Shown here piece after piece: positions 33,800 through 41,793 of a stretch of DNA of 64,000 nucleotides. A model generated the notes under the pieces. The model saw only the letters and a program-made list of their open reading frames with translations, had not been told where the DNA came from and ran no database searches. How positions within the stretch are numbered: the first letter of the stretch is position 1; each line of letters opens with the position of its first letter. A program made the position numbers and the translations under genes. This DNA comes from Diaminobutyricibacter sp049994905 (GTDB lineage Bacteria > Actinomycetota > Actinomycetes > Actinomycetales > Microbacteriaceae): positions 124,001 to 188,000 of the forward strand of contig NZ_CP188258.1 in the NCBI RefSeq assembly GCF_049994905.1. Direction: 5' to 3'.

Positions 33800-34770
33800 G
33801 TCGCACCACCGTCGGTCGACTTGACTACGGAGTCAGCCGACCACATCCACAAGGTACTCCCACCGTTCGCGACGGAAACCCCTCCCGCGGGCGGTTTCGT
33901 CGAGGTGGCGCACCCGCCGCCGACCAGCGCGCTGCCGCCGTCGTAGAGGGTCGTCGCCGTGCCTGCGCATCCCTGACGGTCTGTGACAGCGATGATGTAG
34001 CCGTTGCCCGCCGTGCTGATCGCGGCGGATCCGGCGACCGGCACAGCCGGACCCCAGGCTGCGCCGCCGTTGCCGGTGGCATGCACATCGTGGTTCGCAC
34101 AGAGCACGGCGGCGTTGGCCGGATCGCGCACGGCCACGTCGATCACTGTGGTGCAGGGCGCCTGCACATCGCCGGTCGGGGTGTGTACGACACTGCGCTT
34201 CGCCGCCTCGACGTACCACGACCCGGCCAGCTGGTCGGGGTAGGTCGCCCAGTTGTCGCCGGCGACATAGGTGCGAATGTATTCGGGCGTGCACCCCTGC
34301 GAGGCGAGCGTGACGGCGCTGGCCTGCTTGGCAGACTGCACGGAGATGCGGAGGATCGAGGATGCTCCTGTCGGACCAGCGGCGTCCGTCGCTTTCCAGG
34401 TGGCGCCGCCATCCGTCGTGATCTGCGGCGAAGCCGGCGTCGCCGGGCACGGCCCGGTGGATGCGCGCCACGCGGTCGAACCGTCGAGCGCGGCGAGCAC
34501 GCGGGCCGGGGCGACGGCGTCAGCGGCGGGAGTGCTGGTCGGTGTGGGCGTCGCAGGCGGCGTTGGCGTCGCGGATGGCACCTGGCTCGGAGGCGTCGAA
34601 CTCGAAGCGGCAGGCGTCGGCTCGTGGGGCGGAGTGCGCACGGCGACGAGCGCCCACACGACGAGGAGGATGTCGACCAGCACGAACGCGATGAGCCCGA
34701 TGATCGCCAGGCGCCGGCGGCTCACCCTGCGGTCGCCGGACTGGGCCTTCTTGTTGACTGCAGCTGCCAT
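33790..34770 (-). CDS. Single-pass membrane protein with Asp-box (BNR) repeats
   Basis: 326 residues. Basic cytoplasmic start, one membrane helix (about 21-44, LAIIGLIAFVLVDILLVVWALV), a Pro/Thr/Ser-rich linker (about 46-85) and an external domain of about 240 residues. TTDGGATWK (about 118) and STDGGATWR at the very C-terminus are Asp-box motifs that in BNR propellers mark the turns of a blade; a third degenerate copy is TGNGGAAWG. The domain may thus be a small or incomplete beta-propeller. Lies between the phosphatase and the dehydratase in the capsule operon, so a role in polysaccharide handling at the cell surface is likely but unproven. Confidence 0.75.
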   Translation of the reverse strand: MAAAVNKKAQSGDRRVSRRRLAIIGLIAFVLVDILLVVWALVAVRTPPHEPTPAASSSTPPSQVPSATPTPPATPTPTSTPAADAVAPARVLAALDGSTAWRASTGPCPATPASPQITTDGGATWKATDAAGPTGASSILRISVQSAKQASAVTLASQGCTPEYIRTYVAGDNWATYPDQLAGSWYVEAAKRSVVHTPTGDVQAPCTTVIDVAVRDPANAAVLCANHDVHATGNGGAAWGPAVPVAGSAAISTAGNGYIIAVTDRQGCAGTATTLYDGGSALVGGGCATSTKPPAGGVSVANGGSTLWMWSADSVVKSTDGGATWR

Positions 34771-34778
34771 CCGGGCAC

Positions 34779-35372
34779 CTACTCGAATCCTGCGGCTGCA
34801 CGCCGCATGGTCAGCGAGATCGACTGGACGGCGGGGATGAGTTGGCGGGTGGATTCGGCGTAGACGGCGTCGTCCTGGCGGAAAGGGTCGATGACGTCGT
34901 CGTCGGCGGGGTGGTCCGGGCGCTCGGCGACACCACGGTTGGCGGCCGCGTGGCCGACAAGAGTAGTGAGGCGTGCGTATGGGTCGGGCTGGGCGACCAC
35001 GTCGTCGCGGTCGTCGATGTGGAGGCTGTCGAGCAGGCGCGCGAACTCGCGCAGGGTGAAGGTGAACCGGGATGCGCGGGGGAGCAGTTCGACGATGGCG
35101 CGGCGGTGCTCCCGGCTCAGCGCGAGAACGAGGTCGGCGTCACCCAGTTGCCCCACGGCGAGCTGGCGCGCGGCGTGGTTGTCGGGCCGCCCACCGAACT
35201 GGCGGGAGTACTCGGCTGCGCGGTCATCCATAGAATCACCGACGAGCGCAGCAGTGCCCGCACTGCTCAACGTGACGTCGAGTTCGTCGAGTTCTGCCCT
35301 CAACACCTGCTCGGCGAGGGGCGATCGACAGATATTGCCCGTGCACACGGTCAGGATGCGAAAGGCGCTCAC
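34779..35372 (-). CDS. Low-molecular-weight protein tyrosine phosphatase
   Basis: 197 residues from GTG 35372, whose GTGA overlaps the stop of the kinase gene; longer starts in this frame would lie inside the kinase. The P-loop VCTGNICRS carries nucleophile Cys10 and Arg16, and the general-acid Asp130 is in QPDPYARL. The usual Asp-Pro-Tyr ends of LMW-PTPs are longer here. It should dephosphorylate the tyrosine cluster of the adjacent Wzc-like kinase and so control chain length or export. The 35-40 extra C-terminal residues compared with the ~150-residue family norm are notable. Confidence 0.9.
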   Translation of the reverse strand: MSAFRILTVCTGNICRSPLAEQVLRAELDELDVTLSSAGTAALVGDSMDDRAAEYSRQFGGRPDNHAARQLAVGQLGDADLVLALSREHRRAIVELLPRASRFTFTLREFARLLDSLHIDDRDDVVAQPDPYARLTTLVGHAAANRGVAERPDHPADDDVIDPFRQDDAVYAESTRQLIPAVQSISLTMRRAAAGFE

Positions 35373-36787
35373 ACCTGGGCCGCCCGGCGAATGCGCTTCT
35401 CGACGGTCTCCTCGTCTGCCAGCTCGTTCGTCACGCCGTAGCCGTAGACGCCGTAGCCGTAGGAATCCGGGCCCTTGACGGGCAGCATCGTGACGACGAT
35501 GCCGACCAGGCGGCTTCCGATGTGGTCGAGTGCCCGCACAGCGGCGGAGAGTTCGTTCTTCTTCGTCATGCCCGACGCGGCAGCGATGATCGCACCACCG
35601 GTGAGCTTGCTGACGACGGCCGCGTCGGTGACGAGCAGGAGCGGCGGTGTATCGATCAGCACGTAGTCGAATTCGCTGGTCAGCGAGTGGAGCAGCTTCG
35701 ACATGGCGTTCGAACCCAGGAGCTCGGACGGGTTCGGCGGGATGCGCCCGGCCGGCAGAACGTAGAGCTCGCCGCGGCCCCACTTCTGCAGTACGTCGGT
35801 GAGCGGGGCGCGGCCGATGAGCACGTCGGTCAGGCCGACGGCGCCTTCGATGCCCATGTACTCGGCGAGTCGCGGCAGCCGCAGGTCGCCGTCGACCAGC
35901 GCGACGCGTGCGCCGGTCTCAGCGAGGCTGATCGCGAGGTTCGCGGCCGTAGTGCTCTTGCCCTCGCTGGGGACCGAGCTGGTGATGACATAGCTGCGAG
36001 GACCGTTGCCGATGTTGACGAACTGCAGGTTCGTGCGCAGGCTGCGGAACGACTCCGCCCGCGGGTTGCGCGGGTCGGCGTGAACGATCAGCGGGCGCTT
36101 CTTCGCGTCGGGGTCGAAGCTGATGGCGCCGAGGATCGGGGCGTCCGTGACACCTTCGATGTCATGCGAGCTGTGGATGCGCGTGTCGAGAACGCTGCGC
36201 AGAAGGCTGGCAGCGATGCCGACTGCGAGGCCGATCAGGAGGCCCAGAATGATGTTCAGCGGCACGTTCGGGCTCGACGGCTTCGTCGGCGTGACGGCAG
36301 GCTGGATGGTCTGGATGTTGACGAGGCTGGACCCGCCCGTCGGCTTTTCGAGTTTGTTGGTCACGATGTAGGCCGTGTTCTGACCGACCGAGTTGGCGAT
36401 TTTCGCTGCCCGCTGTGGATCTTCATCGGTGACGGTGATGTCGATCAGCACGGTGTTGAGCGGAGAGGTGGCCGACACCTTGGCGCCTAGCTGCGCCGAG
36501 GTCACCTTGAGGTCGAGGTCGTCGATGACCCGATCGAGAACGGTCGCGCTGTTCACGACACTGACATAGCTCGTGACCGCCTGGCGCGCGAAGGTCGTGC
36601 CTTGCACGAGGTCTGTCGTCGCGCCGGCGTCAGCGGCTCGCACCGAAACGTACAACTCGGTGGTGGCCTGATATTTCGGGGTCAGCATCAGCGAATACCC
36701 CGCTGCGACGGCGACGCCGAGCAGAGCGCTGACCGCGATGAGGATCCAGTTCTTGTGCAGGATCCTCAGGTAGTCACGCAGCTCCAA
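35369..36787 (-). CDS. Polysaccharide co-polymerase/tyrosine autokinase (Wzc-like)
   Basis: 472 residues. Wzz domain with two membrane helices (about 15-35 and 176-196) flanking an external part, then a BY-kinase domain: Walker A VPSEGKSTTAANLA, Walker A' ALVDGDLRLP, Walker B YVLIDTPPLL, and a C-terminal tyrosine cluster DSYGYGVYGYG for autophosphorylation. It joins both modules (CapA and CapB of Firmicutes) in one chain as in other Actinobacteria. The start is TTG 36787 with a strong GGGAGG five bases upstream. First gene of a ten-gene minus-strand operon running to the flippase; a hairpin lies in its leader. Confidence 0.93.
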   Translation of the reverse strand: MELRDYLRILHKNWILIAVSALLGVAVAAGYSLMLTPKYQATTELYVSVRAADAGATTDLVQGTTFARQAVTSYVSVVNSATVLDRVIDDLDLKVTSAQLGAKVSATSPLNTVLIDITVTDEDPQRAAKIANSVGQNTAYIVTNKLEKPTGGSSLVNIQTIQPAVTPTKPSSPNVPLNIILGLLIGLAVGIAASLLRSVLDTRIHSSHDIEGVTDAPILGAISFDPDAKKRPLIVHADPRNPRAESFRSLRTNLQFVNIGNGPRSYVITSSVPSEGKSTTAANLAISLAETGARVALVDGDLRLPRLAEYMGIEGAVGLTDVLIGRAPLTDVLQKWGRGELYVLPAGRIPPNPSELLGSNAMSKLLHSLTSEFDYVLIDTPPLLLVTDAAVVSKLTGGAIIAAASGMTKKNELSAAVRALDHIGSRLVGIVVTMLPVKGPDSYGYGVYGYGVTNELADEETVEKRIRRAAQV

Positions 36788-36819
36788 CGTTGCCTCCCGA
36801 AAAGCAAACCAGTAAATGA

Positions 36820-36840
36820 TTGGCGGCAGTAAGCCGCCAA
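36820..36840 (-). promoter_or_regulatory. Leader hairpin of the polysaccharide operon
   Basis: TTGGCGGC and GCCGCCAA form a perfect 8-bp stem with a 5-base loop, 33 bases upstream of the kinase start. On the minus strand it is followed by TCATTT, so it could act as a weak attenuator or antitermination site in the 5' leader. Confidence 0.4.
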
Positions 36841-36977
36841 GCGCTTATGCCTCCGCACTCATGTCACAAGACCGCACGAGCATACGCCGGCATCTAGCTT
36901 CGACATAGTCGTCCCGAACGAAACGCGGGTTAATGATCGCATACTGCTCTGGGTAGCCTTACCGTTCCATCCTGCGA

Positions 36978-36992
36978 TTGCATTTATTGCAA
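36978..36992. promoter_or_regulatory. TTGCA inverted repeat in AT-rich promoter region
   Basis: TTGCA (36978-36982) and TGCAA (36988-36992) are the arms of a dyad in the AT-rich part of 36788-37108, a 321-base gap without genes. A third TTGCA is at 36998-37002. The operon promoter probably lies between here and the leader hairpin, but I cannot fix a -35/-10 pair. Confidence 0.3.
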
Positions 36993-37108
36993 GTGTTTTG
37001 CAGGTGCGCAAATTTCGGGCTCCCCCGAACTGGGGGGCCAGGGATGCGGTCGACTGGTCTGTCTACTCGGCGCGCCCGGGCCAGGTCGAGCATCCCATCG
37101 CACCGGCG

Positions 37109-38206
37109 TCACGGCACGATGGACAGGAAGATGAACGCGGCGAAGAGCACGAGGTGCACGCCGCCCTGCAGGCGGGTCGCCCGCCCCGGTACGACGGTCA
37201 GCACACTCACGATGACCGTGAGGACGAAGAGCACGATCTGGCTGGCGCCGAGGCCGAGCAGCAGCGGCCCGGTCAGCCAGATCGATGCGAGGGCGATGGC
37301 TGGGATTGTCAGGCCGATGCTCGCCATCGACGAGCCGAGCGCGAGATTCAGGCTCGTCTGCATCCGGTTGCGGGATGCCGCCTTGGCGGCCGCGATCCCC
37401 TCCGGCAACAGCACCAGCAGTGCGATCACGACACCGACGAAGGTCTTCGGGAATCCGATCGCCGCGACGCCCGCCTCGATCGACGGTGACTCGAGCTTGG
37501 CCAGCCCGACGACGGCGACCAGCGCGATCACCAGGAGGCCGAGGCTGACGTAGGTCGTGCGCGCGCTGGGCGCGGTGGCGTGGGCGTCGTCATCTTCGAT
37601 CGGCTTGCCGTCGGCGCCCACTGGCAGAAAGAAGTCCCGGTGCGCGACCGTCTGCGTGAACACGAACATCGCGTAGAGAGCAAGGGATGCGACGGCCGCG
37701 AACACGAGCTGGACCGGCGAGAACTGGGGCCCGGGCGCAGCGGTGAAGGTCGGGAGCACCAGCGTCAGGGTGGCGAGAGCCGCCACGGTCGCCAGCATTG
37801 CGCCGGTGCCTTCGGCGTTGAAGCTGGTGGTGGTGCGACGGGATGCTCCGAGCAGCAGCGAAAGCCCGACGATGCCGTTCATCGTGATCATCACCGCAGA
37901 GAAGACGGTGTCGCGCGCCAGGGTCGGAGTGTCCTTGCCGCTCGTCATGAGCGTGACGATCAGGGCGACCTCGATCACCGTGACGGCGACTGCGAGCACC
38001 AGCGACCCGAACGGTTCGCCGACCTTGTGCGCGACGACCTCGGCGTGTTGCACCGCCGCCAGCACGGTGCCCGCGAGCGCGACGGCCACCAGGGTCACGA
38101 GCACAGGGCCGAGCGTCACGTTCCACGCCGCGACGAGGAGCACGATGCCGATGATCGGGACCACCACCGCCCAGAAGTGGGCGATCCAGGTCGCGATGGC
38201 TTTCAT
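37109..38206 (-). CDS. chaA: Ca2+/H+ antiporter (ChaA family)
   Basis: 365 residues with 11 hydrophobic segments arranged as two inverted halves of a CaCA exchanger. The first alpha repeat reads GEPFGSLVLAVAVTVIEVAL (about 63-82) and the second VLLPEGIAAAKAASRNRMQTSLNLALGSSMASIGLT (cited as VLLPEGIAAAKAA and NLALGSSMASIGLT); the acidic residues Glu in EPFG and IEV and in LLPEG are those that carry the ion. It exports Ca2+, or Na+/K+ in some members, in exchange for protons. Single gene with its own upstream region. Confidence 0.92.
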   Translation of the reverse strand: MKAIATWIAHFWAVVVPIIGIVLLVAAWNVTLGPVLVTLVAVALAGTVLAAVQHAEVVAHKVGEPFGSLVLAVAVTVIEVALIVTLMTSGKDTPTLARDTVFSAVMITMNGIVGLSLLLGASRRTTTSFNAEGTGAMLATVAALATLTLVLPTFTAAPGPQFSPVQLVFAAVASLALYAMFVFTQTVAHRDFFLPVGADGKPIEDDDAHATAPSARTTYVSLGLLVIALVAVVGLAKLESPSIEAGVAAIGFPKTFVGVVIALLVLLPEGIAAAKAASRNRMQTSLNLALGSSMASIGLTIPAIALASIWLTGPLLLGLGASQIVLFVLTVIVSVLTVVPGRATRLQGGVHLVLFAAFIFLSIVP

Positions 38207-38262
38207 CCACCAATCATGGCAGCGCAGCGGATGCGCGCATCAGGCGATGTGGAGAAAGCAAC

Positions 38263-38296
38263 GCGGGTCGGGATGGACGACTCCATCCCGACCCGC
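38263..38296. repeat. Perfect 14-bp-stem hairpin in a divergent gap
   Basis: GCGGGTCGGGATGG (38263-38276), loop ACGACT, CCATCCCGACCCGC (38283-38296). It is followed by TGCCCCCCC, not by T. It lies between two diverging genes, where a terminator is not expected; it may end an unseen small RNA or be part of a dispersed element. Confidence 0.55.
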
Positions 38297-38423
38297 TGCC
38301 CCCCCGGCCGAAAACCTGAATCCCACGTTACGGTCGAGCGCCGTCCCCTCACATCGGGGCTGTCACGGAGAAACGCACCGTGACTGCCCCCATGTGCGAC
38401 CGGGGTTCCCGCCGGCGGCTGGG

Positions 38424-38429
38424 TAGAGT
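38424..38429 (+). promoter_or_regulatory. -10 box TAGAGT, leaderless
   Basis: TAGAGT is 6 bases before ATG 38436; no Shine-Dalgarno is present, so the transcript probably starts at the ATG. Confidence 0.4.
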
Positions 38430-38435
38430 CAGCAC

Positions 38436-38756
38436 ATGGCGACGACGGCTGAGAGCCTGATCTTCGGGGGGCTGATTCTCACGCTGTGTATCGCCGCGAT
38501 CATCCTGTCGCGTCGTCTGGCCCGGTGGCTTCAGAGCTCGCGGGGCGAGAATCCCTCCGCTGCCCTGCACTCCCGGTATCGGTGGGGTTTCGTCTTCGGG
38601 GCTATCGGCGGGCTGCTCATCGTTGCGAGTGTGCTTCCCTTCCAGTTGGACATCGTTCCCGGCAGTACGACCCTGTACATCGGGATCCCGCTTGCGCTCA
38701 TCGCGTTCGGCGCCGCGTGGCTGAAGCTCGGGCGTGAGCGCAAGCCGGAGGTCTAG
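38436..38756 (+). CDS. Small membrane protein of unknown function
   Basis: 106 residues with three hydrophobic segments (about 8-25, 47-66 and 75-92) joined by short basic loops (SRRLARWLQSSRGEN). Ends LGRERKPEV. It has the size and shape of small integral membrane proteins often annotated as hypothetical in this family; I see no motif. No neighbour suggests a role: it stands alone between the antiporter and the beta-helix protein. Confidence 0.7.
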   Translation: MATTAESLIFGGLILTLCIAAIILSRRLARWLQSSRGENPSAALHSRYRWGFVFGAIGGLLIVASVLPFQLDIVPGSTTLYIGIPLALIAFGAAWLKLGRERKPEV

Positions 38757-38822
38757 TCTCGAAGGCCGAACGGTCAGCCGAGGCTGCCGACGGTGCGCAG
38801 CGTAATCCGGCATCTGGTCAGC

Positions 38823-38828
38823 TAGGCT
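38823..38828 (+). promoter_or_regulatory. -10 box TAGGCT, leaderless
   Basis: TAGGCT is 6 bases before GTG 38835, the same arrangement as at 38424. No Shine-Dalgarno is visible. Confidence 0.4.
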
Positions 38829-38834
38829 GCCCCC

Positions 38835-40208
38835 GTGTCAGAGCGAGCGAGGGGTCAGAGTCGAGCTCGTCGGGCAATGGTTCTGAGCATGTTGGGTTTT
38901 ATGGCGGCGGTGGTCGTCGCGGGTTCGGTCCTTGTCACCCTGAACTCACGCGAGTCGGCACCGCCCTCCACCAGTTCGGTACCTACGGCTGGCGTCGTGA
39001 CCTCGGACAATCGGCGTTCGTCGCTCGAGGCCGCTCTCGCAGCGACACCCACCGGCGGCACGCTCGAGGTGCGGCGCGACTGGCGTCGCACAAAGCCGCT
39101 TGAGATCCACAAGCCGGTTACTCTCCTCTTCGTCGGCGGCGCGATTACCCAGACGACGGATGCGAACGCGATTGACGTCGCTTCTAGCGACGTAACGATC
39201 GAGAACGCAGTCCTGACGGGTGTCGGTTCGACTGAGGCCGGTCTTGGGCAAGGGATCAGCGCAGTCGGGACGAGTGGCGCGCCAATCGATAGGCTTCGCA
39301 TATTGGGCGGCGTCATCCAAGGCTGGCGCAAAGACGCTGTATTCCTCAACCAGGTGACGAACTTCCAGGTGTCTGGTGTAATGGCTCGGAGCGTCGCTTA
39401 TGCCGGGATCATGGTGCTTTCGGGCCGCCAGGGGACGATCCTGAAAAACACCGTTAGAGACGTCACGCAACCGCCCGGATTCGTGAATTCCTACGGGATC
39501 GCAATGACCCGCGACAGAACGCTGAGCTTGATCGAGGCACCTCGCACGTCAGGCGTAGTGGTAGATGGGAACACGATCGACGGGGTCCGAAGCTGGGAGG
39601 GGATCGACACTCATGGCGGCACGCAGCTAACGATCTCGAACAATCGTGTTACGGACACGAGGGTGGGCATTGCGATGGTTCCGTGTCCCGACGAGCGAAA
39701 GGTCGGTATGTACGCGCCGAGGGGGATCACGGTCACTGAAAACTACATTAGATCGTCGCTGACCGATGGCACTCGGAAGGCCGGAATCGAGTTGGTGGGT
39801 ACCCGGACCGAGGACGCGAACGCCGTGATCGCCAACAACATGATCGTGGGAAATGGGCCAACGGAGGCGGCGGGGTCGGCAGGTGGGATCGTGGCCTATT
39901 TCACCCGAGACGCTGTGATCTCCCACAACCGGATCGTGGATCCCGGTGTAGCTGGTGTACACCTCGTGAGCGGAAACAGCAATATCACGATCCTGAAGAA
40001 CACCGTGGTGGCCGCCTGGACTGATCCGGGAGAAACTACTGCACTTCTGTGGGTCAATGGCACGAGTAACACTGTGAACTTCGGTGGTAATCGATTTGAG
40101 GCAGGAGGGAAGATAGCCGCCGACGTGGATCGTTATGGCGTGGACGCCCTGAGCTCGCGGACGAACGTCATCACAGACCTGGGCGGCAACAGCCTCGGGA
40201 ATTCCTGA
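38835..40208 (+). CDS. Secreted or anchored right-handed parallel beta-helix protein
   Basis: 457 residues from GTG 38835. Basic N-terminus and hydrophobic segment (about 14-36) act as signal anchor or signal peptide. The rest is a run of ~22-residue coils with Asn/Val/Ile ladders (VTIENAVLTGVG, FQVSGVMARSV, GTILKNTVRDV, LTISNNRVTDT, NITILKNTVVA), the pattern of pectate-lyase-like beta-helices (PbH1 repeats, NosD/Beta_helix). Such proteins bind or cleave polysaccharides. Catalytic residues are not evident. Lower GC than its neighbours, like the polysaccharide locus, and possibly acquired with it; it could process that polymer. Confidence 0.82.
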   Translation: MSERARGQSRARRAMVLSMLGFMAAVVVAGSVLVTLNSRESAPPSTSSVPTAGVVTSDNRRSSLEAALAATPTGGTLEVRRDWRRTKPLEIHKPVTLLFVGGAITQTTDANAIDVASSDVTIENAVLTGVGSTEAGLGQGISAVGTSGAPIDRLRILGGVIQGWRKDAVFLNQVTNFQVSGVMARSVAYAGIMVLSGRQGTILKNTVRDVTQPPGFVNSYGIAMTRDRTLSLIEAPRTSGVVVDGNTIDGVRSWEGIDTHGGTQLTISNNRVTDTRVGIAMVPCPDERKVGMYAPRGITVTENYIRSSLTDGTRKAGIELVGTRTEDANAVIANNMIVGNGPTEAAGSAGGIVAYFTRDAVISHNRIVDPGVAGVHLVSGNSNITILKNTVVAAWTDPGETTALLWVNGTSNTVNFGGNRFEAGGKIAADVDRYGVDALSSRTNVITDLGGNSLGNS

Positions 40209-40275
40209 AGGCCACGCACACTCAGTGGACCTCACTTTGGTAGCCGAACCGACTATCACGATCTTCTGAGCTTCA

Positions 40276-40806
40276 TCAGGAATCCGCATGCACATCAGCA
40301 GGCCGCCCCCGCGACCGCGCGATGCGCGGCAGCGCCCCCATCAGCGCGACCATCAGCAGCAGCACGAGCACCCCGGCGGCGATCGCGGGCGCCAGCCCGA
40401 CCGTCACCTCGAAGACGAAGAACACCACACCGGTGGTCAGCAGTGCGACGAGGATCAGCGTCGTGCGCAGCAGCGCGTCGGCGGTCGCAACCGCTTCGGG
40501 CTTCTCGTGCCGGCCGAACAGGGTGCGGTGCAATGCGACCGGCGCCAGCCCGAACGCCGTGCACGCCGCCGCCAGCAGCACCAGCACGAGATACGTGCCG
40601 GTCTGGAAGCCGTTCAGTTCGGCGAATCGCTGCTGAAAAGCGAGCGTCAGCAGGAACCCGCTGACGATCTGGGTTCCCGTCTGGGTGACCCGCAACTCCT
40701 GGAGGATGTCCGCCCAGTTCCGGTCCGACCGCTCGCTGCGCGTCTCATCGCGGCCGTCGGACGGGTCGGCATCGAGCGCTTCCTGGTCGGGTGCGTCTGG
40801 TGCCAT
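40276..40806 (-). CDS. DUF6328-type four-helix membrane protein
   Basis: 176 residues from ATG 40806, which has GGAGG eight bases upstream; longer starts (40821, 40836) lack this. After an acidic, charged N-terminus (DPSDGRDETRSERSDRNW), the core ILQELRVTQTGTQIVSGFLLTLAFQQRF (cited as LQELRVTQTGTQIVSGFLL) and four hydrophobic segments match the DUF6328 family common in Actinobacteria. Function unknown. It is followed at 121 bases by the alpha/beta hydrolase gene, transcribed in the same direction toward it from further upstream, so they are separate units. Confidence 0.75.
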   Translation of the reverse strand: MAPDAPDQEALDADPSDGRDETRSERSDRNWADILQELRVTQTGTQIVSGFLLTLAFQQRFAELNGFQTGTYLVLVLLAAACTAFGLAPVALHRTLFGRHEKPEAVATADALLRTTLILVALLTTGVVFFVFEVTVGLAPAIAAGVLVLLLMVALMGALPRIARSRGRPADVHADS

Positions 40807-40926
40807 CGAGATCGCCTCCATTCGTGCGCCGCCCACGGTAGCCCCGCCTGAGCGCCCGGTCGAGGTGCCGTCGCGTGCCGGTCTTGCTACCGAGCGTGCA
40901 TCTTCCGGTCGCAGCGAGCACGCTCG

Positions 40927-41682
40927 CTACCCGAGGAAGAACTCCACCAGCACAGGCGCGAGCGCCTCGTTCGACACCCCGTGGGTCTCGCCGGCCAGCG
41001 TGCGCCGCGTTGCGTTCGGGATGCTCGCCACCAGAACTTCCGCCGCATCCGCAGCCCAGGCCGGACTCGCGCCGCCGTCCATGACCAGCGCCGGAATCCG
41101 GATCGCACCGAACCGCTCGACCGGCACGCCTGCATCGACGAGAGCGAACTCGTACGGGAGTGTGGGCGCAAGCGCCACGAGTCCCGGCCACCAGGGCGTG
41201 TCTTTCATCGTCGACGGGTCGGCTCCGGTCGTCGCCAGGAAGATCTCCGTCGCCCGTTCCCGATCGCCCGCCGCCAGTGCATCGGCCACCTGCTCGGTCG
41301 GTTCGGACTGCACGATGTACGGAGCCTCATACCCGGCGGCCCGGGCGATGGATGCACCTGCGGCAGCAGCCTCGAACGCCAGGGCGGCACCCGACGAGTG
41401 CCCGTAGACGAAGGCGTCCCCGCCGACCGCGTCGAGCAGGATCCGCACATCGTCGATTTCGCGCTCGCGTTCGTAGGGCGGCGGGTTGCTCGCATCCGTG
41501 CTGTCGCCGCGCCCGCGCCGGTCGTATCGCACGACGGAGAAATGGGGGGTCAGGACCGGTAGCACCGATGCGGCCGACTGGCGGGTGCTGAACGCCCCGC
41601 CGATCAGCAAGAGGGTCGGTCCGCTGCCTTCGACTTCGTACGCGAGCGTGCTGCCGTCGCTCGATGTGACGGTTTCGGCCAT
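40927..41682 (-). CDS. Alpha/beta hydrolase
   Basis: 251 residues from ATG 41682 with AAGGGA upstream. Alpha/beta-hydrolase core: oxyanion region LLLIGGAFSTR, RYDRRGRGDSTD, nucleophile elbow GHSSG (about 95-99), acid in PALVMDGGASP and His in LAGETHGVS. It looks like a soluble esterase, haloperoxidase-like or lipase-like enzyme of about 28 kDa with a cap of modest size. Divergent from the SorC regulator, whose operator lies closer to its own gene, so this hydrolase may or may not be part of that regulon. Substrate unknown. Confidence 0.87.
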   Translation of the reverse strand: MAETVTSSDGSTLAYEVEGSGPTLLLIGGAFSTRQSAASVLPVLTPHFSVVRYDRRGRGDSTDASNPPPYEREREIDDVRILLDAVGGDAFVYGHSSGAALAFEAAAAGASIARAAGYEAPYIVQSEPTEQVADALAAGDRERATEIFLATTGADPSTMKDTPWWPGLVALAPTLPYEFALVDAGVPVERFGAIRIPALVMDGGASPAWAADAAEVLVASIPNATRRTLAGETHGVSNEALAPVLVEFFLG

Positions 41683-41768
41683 GGCGGTTCCCTTCTGGAT
41701 GCGCTGGATGCGCTGGACACCTCCATGGTCCTCCGTACCCCTGACACGTGCCAGAGCATCCGCCCGTG

Positions 41769-41787
41769 AATAGCTATGCAATAGACT
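41769..41787 (+). promoter_or_regulatory. SorC operator candidate and leaderless -10 of its own gene
   Basis: AATAGCTATGCA (41769-41780) differs by one base from AATAGCTTTGCA at 47335-47346. It abuts TAGACT (41782-41787), a -10 box 6 bases before ATG 41794. Binding here would control the regulator gene itself. Confidence 0.55.
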
Positions 41788-41793
41788 CGCGCC

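Noticed and set aside
35373..35783. Upstream extension of the phosphatase frame
   Set aside because: It runs through the kinase gene; the GTG at 35372 overlaps the kinase stop and the P-loop follows after nine residues as in normal LMW phosphatases.
41693..41712. Short direct repeat of GGATGCGCT between hydrolase and SorC genes
   Set aside because: Only about two and a half copies of a very common string in this genome; no structure or site can be supported.
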